Origin: Arthrobacter sp. NicSoilB8
GTDB lineage: Bacteria; Actinomycetota; Actinomycetes; Actinomycetales; Micrococcaceae
Reading direction: 5' to 3'
DNA length: 64,000 nucleotides
Assembly (NCBI RefSeq): GCF_019977355.1
Contig: NZ_AP024655.1
Coordinates: 1,178,001-1,242,000, forward strand
In this document: piece by piece, positions 57,195-64,000 of the stretch
Layout of the letters: the number at the start of each line of letters is the position of its first letter
How positions within the stretch are numbered: position 1 is the first letter of the stretch
The notes under the pieces: generated by a model
Databases searched by the model: none
What the model was told of the DNA's origin: nothing
What the model saw: only the letters and a program-made list of their open reading frames with translations
Translations under genes and position numbers: made by a program

Positions 57195-57488
57195 TTACGG
57201 CGGGCGGGGCTTGCATCCCGGGCGCGGATGCGGACCGGAGCGCTCCGGAGTCGGCGGGGTGCGCAGCACGCTTCCTGCCGGCCTGGAAGTGGACATTGTG
57301 GCCACGGAAGATGAGGGCACAGAACGAGAAGGCACAGCGGGCGAGGCCGCAAGTGGTGAGGGCACGGAAGGTGAAGGCACCGCGGGTGATGGGCCGGACG
57401 GCGGGGCCGCGGACATCGGCGGCGCTGGCGGGATTAGCCCGTTGGGAAATGGGGTGCCGGATACCCGGCGGTGGACGGTCGAGTCCAT
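57195..57488 (-). CDS. Hypothetical Pro/Ser-rich protein (97 aa), doubtful
   Basis: The frame starts at ATG 57488 (MDSTVHRRVSGTPFPNGL) with AGGAG about 8 bases upstream and continues as a low-complexity Pro/Ser/Ala/Val segment. The start context is good and the gene follows the Pro/Ala-rich exported protein on the same strand. There is no domain and the composition could arise by chance. The sequence 57312-57392 contains short imperfect repeats. The remaining 247 bases to the kinase start hold nothing I recognise. Confidence 0.35.
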   Translation of the reverse strand: MDSTVHRRVSGTPFPNGLIPPAPPMSAAPPSGPSPAVPSPSVPSPLAASPAVPSRSVPSSSVATMSTSRPAGSVLRTPPTPERSGPHPRPGCKPRPP

Positions 57489-57569
57489 GGGGAGATCTCC
57501 TGGGTGACTGTAAACGGGCGGCCAAGGCAGCCCGACGGGCCGTGCTCTGTGGAGGCAGAGACGGCCCGA

Positions 57570-58937
57570 CTAGTCAGGAGAAGAACCGGGATCGGCGCAA
57601 ACGGCGGCGTACTCGTGCTGAAGCGGACCGCCGATGGGGTCAGCCCCCGTTGTGGGCACGTAGAAGCACAGGCTGGGCATCCATGCCGCCGTTCCGGCAG
57701 GCCCATTCGCAGAGTTCCCGCTGCCAGACCCGGACCCCGGAGCAGGAGGGAGTGCATCGGGCGCGGGCAGGCCCGTGCCGCCATGCCAGGGACCCGGACC
57801 CGGGTCTCCGGCGGGAGCGGGCGGTTCACCCGTCCCGGCCGGCGGTTTCGCCGGAGGGGCAGCCCCGGTCGGGACAGGAGCGGCCGCCGGGGATCCAGGC
57901 ACCAGCCACGGGTAACTCGCCGGCAGGGAGGCGGGGAGACGGTATGCCGCGAGTGCGGCGGCCGCCTCGGAACCGGGTGGAGCAGGAGCCGGCGGTTCCG
58001 GTCGTGATGCCTTGGCGGTGTTGGACTTTGCAGTGCCTGATGTCGCAGTGCCTGAATTGGCGGTGCCTGATGTGGCGGTGCCTGATGTTGCGGTGCCCGC
58101 AGTGGCACTGTCTGCCGGTGGGGAAGCGCCGTCCGCAGCCGCCGGAGTTATCGCCGGGGCCTCCGCCGGTACGTCGCCCGGAAGGACGCCGCCGCCCGGC
58201 GGCACCGCCGCGGGGTCGCCGGGGAGAGGACCGGTCGGCTCGGGAACTGAGGTTCCGGGGTCCACAAGCGGCGGAACAATGCCGGGCTCTGGAAGTGTGG
58301 AGTCCGGAAGTGTGGGGTCCGGACCTCCAGGGTCCGGGAGGGCGGGGTCCGGACCTGTGGGTTCCGCACCCGGCGCTGCGGGGGACGGGCCGGCGGGGGC
58401 CGGGACCACTGGCACGGGAAGGGGCGCGGCAGGGTCGACCAAGGGCACAGTTGCCGGCGGCGCGATCCCTTGCGCGGGAAGTGCTGAACCGGTCGCCGCC
58501 GGATCAGTCGCGGACGGCGGCGCATCCGGAACGGCATTAGCGGGCTCCGGTACAGCGGCTGCGGGTTGGAAGGCAGTTACGTGAGCCGCGGCAGGCGCCA
58601 CATCCGGCGCGACGTCCGGTTCAATGTCCGCAACGGGTATTCTCGGGCCCGGAACGGCGCCCGCCGCCCACGTGCCCGCCGGGGCCGGCCCGGCGTCGAG
58701 GGATACCTGTGCTCCCTCGAGGAGGGGAACCGGGAAGTCGTCGGCGTCCGCGAAATCGGCCCCAGCCACGCTGCCACCGGTGCCGCCGGCGGCCCCGTAG
58801 AAAATGATCGGGTCATCTGCCTGTGCGGCGGTCGCGGAGAGCGTCAGCCACGCGGCGCCGGCGACGGCGGCCAGGAGAACGCGGCGCAAGGGGCGCAGGG
58901 TTCGGCTCGTGCGGGAGGTCGCTGCTGCTGGAGCCAT
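57570..58937 (-). CDS. Exported Pro/Ala-rich repeat protein
   Basis: A 455-residue protein with a signal peptide (basic start, VLLAAVAGAAWLTLSATAAQA). The mature part is almost wholly low-complexity: Pro/Ala/Gly with PDP and LPDPGG-type repeats, then a Thr/Ser/Ala segment of five-residue repeats (GTATS) encoded by a 15-bp tandem repeat. A short ordered C-terminus follows (SLCFYVPTTGADPIGG... AAVCADPGSS) with two Cys that may form a disulphide. A cell-wall or surface spacer role is plausible but not shown. ATG 58937 has GGGGGTG about 5 bases upstream; the GTG at 58943 is on top of that site. Confidence 0.7.
   Translation of the reverse strand: MAPAAATSRTSRTLRPLRRVLLAAVAGAAWLTLSATAAQADDPIIFYGAAGGTGGSVAGADFADADDFPVPLLEGAQVSLDAGPAPAGTWAAGAVPGPRIPVADIEPDVAPDVAPAAAHVTAFQPAAAVPEPANAVPDAPPSATDPAATGSALPAQGIAPPATVPLVDPAAPLPVPVVPAPAGPSPAAPGAEPTGPDPALPDPGGPDPTLPDSTLPEPGIVPPLVDPGTSVPEPTGPLPGDPAAVPPGGGVLPGDVPAEAPAITPAAADGASPPADSATAGTATSGTATSGTANSGTATSGTAKSNTAKASRPEPPAPAPPGSEAAAALAAYRLPASLPASYPWLVPGSPAAAPVPTGAAPPAKPPAGTGEPPAPAGDPGPGPWHGGTGLPAPDALPPAPGSGSGSGNSANGPAGTAAWMPSLCFYVPTTGADPIGGPLQHEYAAVCADPGSSPD
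58030..58104. repeat. 15-bp tandem repeat, five copies, in coding sequence
   Basis: Units of the type GCGGTGCCTGATGTG repeat five times and encode the GTATS-like five-residue repeats of the exported protein on the minus strand. The frame is kept whatever the copy number. Confidence 0.85.
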
Positions 58938-59078
58938 GCGCACACCCCCGCTTCAGGACGACCGGATGAATGCCTACAGGGTAAGTCGGCCCCGGTGGGC
59001 GAGTCCAGAGCGGAACGGAAACTGTACGCATACCGAGACACTCGCTATCTGCGAAGTCTTGTTGCCCGCGGGGCGTGG

Positions 59079-60149
59079 TCAGTGGGCGTCGTTAGGGTAG
59101 CTCACACCAAGTTGCGCGCGTACGCCGTCGAAGAGCCGCATGGTGTTCAGGGAGTCTTCCAGCGGCATGACCGGGCTCTCGGTGAGTCCCTGCTGGATGC
59201 ACCGCGTGACCTCGCGGAGCTCGTAGGTGTAGCCACGCCCCACCACCGTGAACTGCTCCGTGCGGGGATCGTCGAAGCCGATCCTGACCAGCAGTTCCTT
59301 CGGGTTGTTGATGGAGCCGGTGGTCTGGAGGAAGCCCTCGCTGCCGGCGACGGTTGCGGTGCGGGGTCCGTGCGCCAGCAGGGACGAGGTCAGCTGGGCC
59401 TGGGCGCCGTGGTGGTAGCCGAGCGTCAGGGCGTTCTGCGCGTCGACGCCGTCGTCATTGAGCCAGCCGGTGGCGCTGACCGTTTGCGGGAACCCCAGCG
59501 TGCCGAGGGCCCAGAGCAGCGGATAGACGGTCAGGTCCAGGAGGGCGCCGCCGCCGTCCTTGGGCGCCCAGAGCCGGGAACCGGGTGAATACGGCGCCGG
59601 AAAGCCGAGGTCCGCGCCCACCCATTTGACCGCACCGATCTCGCCCGACGCGGCGATCTCGAACGCCCGCTGCATGCTGGGCAGGAACCGGCTCCACACC
59701 GCCTCCATCAGGAACAAACCGTTGTCCCGGGCCACCGCGATCAGCTCGGCGGCCTCCCGGGCGTTGATGGTGAGGGCCTTCTCGCAGAGCACATGCTTGC
59801 CGGCGTTGAGGGCGGCCAGGGCAATTTCGTGGTGGCGGGCGTGCGGCGTGGCGACGTAGACGACGTCGACGGCGGCATCCGCCAGCAGGCGGTCATAACC
59901 ACTCACGCCGTCGTGGTCACCATAGGCGCGGACAAAGCCGTAGTCGGCCGCGAACGCGTCGGCCGCCGCCTGGGTGCGGGAACTGACGGCATACAGCTCC
60001 GCATCCGCCAGGAGTTCGAGATCGCGGGTGACCGCGGCGGCGATCCCGCCGGTGGCGATGATGCCCCAGCGCAGCCTGGCGCCGGTGGCTGTGCGGGGAT
60101 CCTGGTCCGGCTGGGTGAACAGCCACGGCTTCGCGATGAGGGCAGACAT
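59079..60149 (-). CDS. Gfo/Idh/MocA family oxidoreductase
   Basis: A 356-residue NAD(P)-dependent dehydrogenase. The Rossmann motif [16 protein letters not shown] near residue 30, the EK motif in [13 protein letters not shown] with the catalytic Lys, and the substrate domain with [17 protein letters not shown] are clear. It acts on a sugar, inositol or related polyol; the Trp-rich [11 protein letters not shown] segment is like the dihydrodiol dehydrogenase/NAD-glucose-type members. No pathway genes adjoin it; a tandem repeat lies just upstream. Confidence 0.9.
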   Translation of the reverse strand: MSALIAKPWLFTQPDQDPRTATGARLRWGIIATGGIAAAVTRDLELLADAELYAVSSRTQAAADAFAADYGFVRAYGDHDGVSGYDRLLADAAVDVVYVATPHARHHEIALAALNAGKHVLCEKALTINAREAAELIAVARDNGLFLMEAVWSRFLPSMQRAFEIAASGEIGAVKWVGADLGFPAPYSPGSRLWAPKDGGGALLDLTVYPLLWALGTLGFPQTVSATGWLNDDGVDAQNALTLGYHHGAQAQLTSSLLAHGPRTATVAGSEGFLQTTGSINNPKELLVRIGFDDPRTEQFTVVGRGYTYELREVTRCIQQGLTESPVMPLEDSLNTMRLFDGVRAQLGVSYPNDAH

Positions 60150-60201
60150 GGTGCCATCTTCTCACCCTGTTGCCTCCACCCGGACTAACGCCGGACCAGC
60201 G

Positions 60202-60327
60202 CCCGGCCAGCGCCCGACGCCGAGAGGCCCGGCCAGCGCCCGACGCCGGGAGGCCCGGCCAGCGCCCGACGCCGGGAGCCCGGCCAGCGCCCGACGCCGG
60301 GAGGCCCGGCCAGCGCCCGACGCCGGG
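60202..60327. repeat. 25/26-bp tandem repeat, five copies
   Basis: Five head-to-tail units starting CCCGGCCAGCGCCCGACGCC begin at 60202, 60228, 60254, 60279 and 60304. They are nearly identical, with one base missing in two units. The array fills the gap between two genes that both lie on the minus strand. Confidence 0.93.
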
Positions 60328-60380
60328 TGCGTCACCGGGACGGGATCCCGGACCCCGTCACGACCCGGCGCCGTCCGGGA

Positions 60381-61088
60381 TCAGCCGGTTACGGACGCCG
60401 TCGCACGGGTCTTGGCCGTTTCCTCCGTGAGGCGGCCCTGCTGGAGCCGGAACCGCCGGTCCGTCTTATTGGCCAGAGAGCGGTCGTGGGTGACCACCAG
60501 GATGGTGGTGTTGTGGTCTCGGCTGAGCGCGCTGAGCAGTTCGATGATGTGCTCGCCGGTCTGTTCGTCCAGGTTGCCGGTGGGTTCGTCGGCCAGGATC
60601 AGCTTGGGTTCGTTCGCCAGGGCCCGCGCGATCGCCACCCGCTGCTGCTCGCCGCCGGAGAGCCGGTTGATGCGGCGCACGTGCTTGTCCGGGTCAAGCT
60701 GGACCTGTTCGAGGAGCGCCCGGGCACGCTCGGCCCGGACGGCCTTGCGCACGCCGGCAAACTCCATCGGCAGCATCACGTTGTCCACGGCCGAGAGGTT
60801 CGGGATCAGGTTGAACTGCTGGAACACGAAGCCGATGTCCCGGCGCCGGTAGTTGGTCAGCTTCCCGTCCGGCATGCTGGCCAGGCTCACGCCGTTGACC
60901 ACCACATCGCCGCTGGTGGGCTTGTCCAGGGCTCCGAGCAGGGACAGCAGGGTGCTCTTGCCGCTGCCGCTCTTGCCCACGATCGAGGCCAGCGTGCCCT
61001 GTTCGAGCTCGAAGCTGACGTCGTTGACGGGCTTGATGGTCCGGTCGCCGGACTTGAACGTGCGGACCAGGTTCTTGACTTCGATCAT
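60381..61088 (-). CDS. ABC transporter ATP-binding protein (MacB/LolD type)
   Basis: A 235-residue ATPase. Walker [16 protein letters not shown] near residue 38, Q-loop [10 protein letters not shown], signature LSGGEQQR, Walker [10 protein letters not shown] and the H-loop VTHD are all present. The sequence is of the MacB/LolD type that powers mechanotransmission or lipoprotein/antibiotic export rather than import. It starts 2 bases after the permease stop, so the two form one unit. Confidence 0.95.
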   Translation of the reverse strand: MIEVKNLVRTFKSGDRTIKPVNDVSFELEQGTLASIVGKSGSGKSTLLSLLGALDKPTSGDVVVNGVSLASMPDGKLTNYRRRDIGFVFQQFNLIPNLSAVDNVMLPMEFAGVRKAVRAERARALLEQVQLDPDKHVRRINRLSGGEQQRVAIARALANEPKLILADEPTGNLDEQTGEHIIELLSALSRDHNTTILVVTHDRSLANKTDRRFRLQQGRLTEETAKTRATASVTG

Positions 61089-61090
61089 GG

Positions 61091-62524
61091 CTATTCTCCT
61101 CGGAGGACTTCGATGGGACGGATGCGTGCGGTCAGCAGCGCCGGGACGAGCGCGCCGATGATGGCGACGCCGAAGACCGCGGCGATGCCTGCGGCGATGA
61201 CGCCGGGGGAGGCGCTCGCCGTCACGGAAGTCAGGAGCTGGCTGGCCCCGCCGAGGGGACCGCCCTGGCCGCCCGGGAAGCCGCCGGGCCCGCCGCGCTG
61301 ACCGGTCGCTGCCGCGCTCGTGGTGCTGCTGCTTGAGCTGATCAGGGCGCTGGCGATGCCGCCGCTGGCGAAGGAGGCGACGGCGGCGCCCACCACGCTG
61401 CCGAGGGCCACCAGCACGAGGGCCTCCAGCACGAACTGCAGGCCGATGGTGCGGTTCGGGGCGCCGATGGCCTTCAGGACGCCGATCTCCCGGCGGCGTT
61501 CGCGGACCAGCATGACCATGATCAGGAGGATGATCAGGCCGGCGGTCCCCAGGGCGGCGACGAAGGCGATGAAGGAAATATTCTTCACGCTGTCCAGCGA
61601 GCTGACGGCCGTCTCAAGATTCCGCTGGCCCTGCGTGACGTCCGCCTTGTCGGAGCCGAGCGCTGCCTGCAGGGCGGTCTTGGCGGCGTCGACGTTTTCC
61701 ATGCTGTTGACCGTGACGATCATGGTGGAGAGTTCGTCCGGCAGCGCGGCGAGGGTCTGGGCGGTCGGAAGGGTCACGTAGAGGGCGTTGTTGCCGAAGG
61801 CGGTGCCGGCGTCGAACAGTCCCTTGACGGTGAAGGTCTGGTCCTGGATGGTGAACGCCGAGCCCACGCTGAGGCCGTTCTTCTCGGCCAAGGTGGTGCC
61901 CAGCAGGGCGCCGGTGGACGCGGCGGTGTAGTCGCCCAGTCCGGTGCCCTGGGTCAGCTGGAGGGCCTTGCCGGTGGAGTCCACCTCGGCCCCGATGCCC
62001 GTGGCGGTGACGGGCAGTGAGAACGCCGGTGCGGCCTGGGTGGTGCTGGTCCCGGTGGCCCCGGACGTCCCTGAGGTGCCGGAGGTGGCCTGGTTGCGGT
62101 TGCCGAGCGTCCCGGCGTCGACGGCGGCCTTGAGGCTCGTGGTGACGGTGGTGGCCGACTGCCCGCCAGGGCCGCCCTGGCCTGTCCGACCGGACGCCGC
62201 TTCGGCCGCAATGTCAGCGGCGTTGCGCAGGCGCAGTGCCTTGGTGCCGACCACGCTGCTGACGTTGGGGACGGCCGCCGCGGTGGCCGCCTGCGCCGAG
62301 GTCAGCGGCTCGCCGCCGCCTTCGAAACCCTGGCCGCCGGCCGGATTTACGGTCAGGACAGTGCCTACCGAGGCGTTCAGCTCGGCGACCTTGCCGGTCA
62401 CGGCCTGATTGGCCACGAGCATGGCCAGGGCAAGTCCGATGGCGACGGCCAGCACGGCCACCACAGCGGCCGTCCTGACCTTGTTTCGAAAGGCGTTGCC
62501 TACACTCCGGGCAAGAACGCTCAC
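61091..62524 (-). CDS. ABC transporter permease (MacB-PCD and FtsX domains)
   Basis: A 477-residue membrane protein. One N-terminal transmembrane helix (AAVVAVLAVAIGLALAMLVA) is followed by a large extracytoplasmic MacB-PCD domain of about 250 residues and the FtsX core with three helices (ISFIAFVAALGTAGLIILLI, the segment after RTIGLQFVLEALVLVALG, and a last one before RIRPIEVLRGE). The extracytoplasmic domain and the loop before the last helix carry Gly/Gln/Ser/Thr-rich insertions. Such permeases expel peptides or lipids; the cargo is unknown. The GTG at 62524 has AGGAG 4-5 bases upstream. Confidence 0.9.
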   Translation of the reverse strand: MSVLARSVGNAFRNKVRTAAVVAVLAVAIGLALAMLVANQAVTGKVAELNASVGTVLTVNPAGGQGFEGGGEPLTSAQAATAAAVPNVSSVVGTKALRLRNAADIAAEAASGRTGQGGPGGQSATTVTTSLKAAVDAGTLGNRNQATSGTSGTSGATGTSTTQAAPAFSLPVTATGIGAEVDSTGKALQLTQGTGLGDYTAASTGALLGTTLAEKNGLSVGSAFTIQDQTFTVKGLFDAGTAFGNNALYVTLPTAQTLAALPDELSTMIVTVNSMENVDAAKTALQAALGSDKADVTQGQRNLETAVSSLDSVKNISFIAFVAALGTAGLIILLIMVMLVRERRREIGVLKAIGAPNRTIGLQFVLEALVLVALGSVVGAAVASFASGGIASALISSSSSTTSAAATGQRGGPGGFPGGQGGPLGGASQLLTSVTASASPGVIAAGIAAVFGVAIIGALVPALLTARIRPIEVLRGE

Positions 62525-62721
62525 GATACTCCTAATTTTTCTTGGGTGTCTCTTGCCGGACGGAATGCCCGGCGGCTGCTCCCACAGTGGTACGGGCTGC
62601 TGTGCGAACCTCCCGGCGAAGCTATGTCTCCGCTGTGAAGTGCCGGCCAGTGCCTGCCAGTGCCGGCCGGCCGGAGGCCCGCGGCCTGCCGGAACCTGCC
62701 GGAGCCGGCCCGGTCCGGGGC

Positions 62722-62769
62722 ACAACAGAGCCCCGGCCCTCCCTTGCGGGAGAGCCGGGGCTCTGTTGT
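62722..62769 (-). terminator. Strong hairpin after the sugar-binding protein gene
   Basis: A perfect 16-bp outer stem (ACAACAGAGCCCCGGC and its complement) continues as a 5-bp inner stem closed by TTGC, with one mismatch. It lies about 65 bases beyond the stop of the minus-strand sugar-binding protein gene and keeps its transcription from the ABC exporter genes. The 311 bases between those genes contain nothing else that I recognise. Confidence 0.88.
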
Positions 62770-62835
62770 CTGGTTTGCGCCGAGTTGGCTTGCGCCTGGG
62801 CGGCTTGTGCCTAGATCTTGTGCCTAGATAAAGAA

Positions 62836-63951
62836 CTACTGCTTGGTGATCGGGCCGAGTACCGGATCGTTGACGTAGGCAGTGTGGACGTTGGCCTGGG
62901 TCACGATGACCGGCTCCAGCAGGTACGCCGGAACAACCTTGACCGTGTTGTTGTAGGACTTGTCGTCGTTGATCTCCGGCTTCTTACCTGCCTGGATGTC
63001 GTTGACCATGACGATCGAGTGCTCAACGAGCGCGCGGGTGTCCTTGTTGATGGTGGAGTACTGCTCGCCCGCCATGATGGACTTGACGGACTCAACCTCG
63101 GAGTCCTGGCCCGTGACAACCGGGATCGGCTTGCCGGCGGCCTTGACGGAGGTGATGATCGCGCGGGCCAGGGTGTCGTTCGGGGACAGCACGCCGTCGA
63201 GCGAGGCGCTGCCGTAGGTGCCGGCGAGCAGGGTGTCCATGCGCTTCTGGGCGTTCTCGGCCTTCCAGCCCTGGGTAACGGCCTGCTCGAAGCTCGTCTG
63301 GCCGGAGAGGACCTTCAGGGTGCCGTCGTCCATCTTCGGCTTCAGCACGCTCATGGCGCCGTCGAAGAAGACCTTCGCGTTGGCGTCATCCGGGGAACCT
63401 GCGAAGAGTTCGATGTTGTACGGGCCGCTCGGCTTCTTGGCCTTCATGCCTTCCAGCAGGGCCTGGCCCTGGAGCACACCGACCTTGTAGTTGTCGTAGG
63501 CCACGTAGTAGTCCACGTTCTCGGTGTTCAGGAGCAGCCGGTCGTAGGCGATGATGGTGGCGCCGGCGTCCTTGGCCTGCTTGAGCTGGGTGCCCAGCTG
63601 CGCACCGTCGATGGCGCCGACGATGATGACCTTGTCGCCCTTGGTGATCATGGCGCTGATCTGGTTCTGCTGATCCGAAACGCCGCCGTTGGCGAACTGG
63701 ACGTCCGGCTTGTAGCCGGCCTTGGTGAGGCCGTCGTTGAACAGCTGCTCCGCCAGGACCCAGTTTTCCGAGGTCTTCTGGGGCAGTGCGACGCCGATCG
63801 AGGAGCCCTTCGGGAACGCTTCGCCGCCGGAGGAGGAACCGCCGGTAGTTCCGGTGTCGGAACGGCCGCAGGCTGTCAGCGCCAGTGCCGCAATAGCAGC
63901 GATTGCTGCTGCCTTTCCTGCTTTACCAATCATTCGCATTGCTTGGTTCAC
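62836..63951 (-). CDS. ABC sugar-binding lipoprotein (ChvE/XylF-like)
   Basis: A 371-residue solute-binding protein. A signal sequence with lipobox LALTACG is followed by a Ser/Gly linker and a periplasmic-binding-protein type I domain: SIGVALPQKTSENWVLAEQL, VIIVGAIDGAQLG, IIAYDRLLLN, NDTLARAIITSVKAAG, PVVTGQDSEVESVKSI. The pattern fits multiple-sugar (ChvE-like) binders of the xylose/ribose/galactose group. The partner ATPase and permease genes are not in the window; they would be expected upstream or elsewhere. GTG 63951 is a likely start, ATG 63939 an alternative. Confidence 0.9.
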   Translation of the reverse strand: MNQAMRMIGKAGKAAAIAAIAALALTACGRSDTGTTGGSSSGGEAFPKGSSIGVALPQKTSENWVLAEQLFNDGLTKAGYKPDVQFANGGVSDQQNQISAMITKGDKVIIVGAIDGAQLGTQLKQAKDAGATIIAYDRLLLNTENVDYYVAYDNYKVGVLQGQALLEGMKAKKPSGPYNIELFAGSPDDANAKVFFDGAMSVLKPKMDDGTLKVLSGQTSFEQAVTQGWKAENAQKRMDTLLAGTYGSASLDGVLSPNDTLARAIITSVKAAGKPIPVVTGQDSEVESVKSIMAGEQYSTINKDTRALVEHSIVMVNDIQAGKKPEINDDKSYNNTVKVVPAYLLEPVIVTQANVHTAYVNDPVLGPITKQ

Positions 63952-64000
63952 TTTCTTTTGGTGGTGTGGGGAGAATTGTGGGTCGTGGGTCGTGGGTAAC

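Noticed and set aside
57190..57507. Plus-strand frame of 105 codons with Gly/Glu repeats
   Set aside because: No ribosome binding site. The overlapping minus-strand frame has a better start, and even that one is doubtful.
60202..60327. 25/26-bp repeats as a CRISPR array
   Set aside because: Units are directly adjacent with no spacers.

Overview
The window is a high-GC chromosomal segment from an actinobacterium, most likely a member of the Micrococcaceae such as Arthrobacter or a close relative. Four things point there: a complete 16S-23S-5S rRNA operon with actinobacterial features and no tRNA in the spacer, the order perM-purN-purH, a monomeric isocitrate dehydrogenase, and many GTG/TTG starts with GGAG-type ribosome binding sites. 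Taxonomy is inferred from reading, not from a search.

Layout. 1-2231: end of a urea carboxylase gene and allophanate hydrolase (urea amidolyase pathway). 2374-8770: a possible small ORF, rRNA leader, 16S, 23S, 5S and terminator. 8949-10347: an SDR oxidoreductase and a secreted Excalibur protein. 10467-16249 (minus): two tandem PAS-GGDEF-EAL c-di-GMP proteins and a GT-B glycosyltransferase. 16679-18420 (minus): flotillin with a small NfeD-like partner. 18718-28963 (mostly plus): a PaaK/CapK-like adenylate-forming enzyme, a lipoprotein, small membrane proteins, a translationally coupled 61-codon ORF plus SRPBCC gene, a LuxR-type response regulator, and a GH63-like/GH13 glycoside hydrolase pair.

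29069-42111: an accessory-looking block. It holds an HNH endonuclease with a PUA/EVE-like N-terminus, a serine-hydrolase-like lipoprotein that has lost its nucleophile, and a tightly coupled catabolic operon: FAD oxidoreductase, CaiB-type CoA transferase, enoyl-CoA hydratase, DHDPS-family lyase, SDR, aldehyde dehydrogenase and ferredoxin. Upstream lie an XRE-cupin regulator, a duplicated and inverted copy of its promoter with a remnant of a second regulator, an MHS-type transporter and a cytidine-deaminase-like enzyme. The substrate of this operon cannot be named from sequence alone.

42152-50734: the purine region (perM, purN, purH). purN and purH are separated by a DUF559-type nuclease-like gene flanked on both sides by a 66-bp palindromic element, and by an MFS transporter. 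A third copy of the palindrome lies at 42152. After purH there is a 0.6-kb cluster of degenerate repeats without a recognisable gene.

50740-64000: secreted trypsin-like protease, icd, an SRPBCC protein, a Ser/Thr kinase coupled to a lipoprotein, a proline/alanine-rich exported protein, a Gfo/Idh/MocA oxidoreductase, a MacB-type ABC exporter pair, and a sugar-binding lipoprotein at the right edge.

The best candidates for something undescribed are the palindrome-flanked DUF559 cassette, the repeat cluster after purH, the duplicated regulator promoter, and the unassigned catabolic operon.
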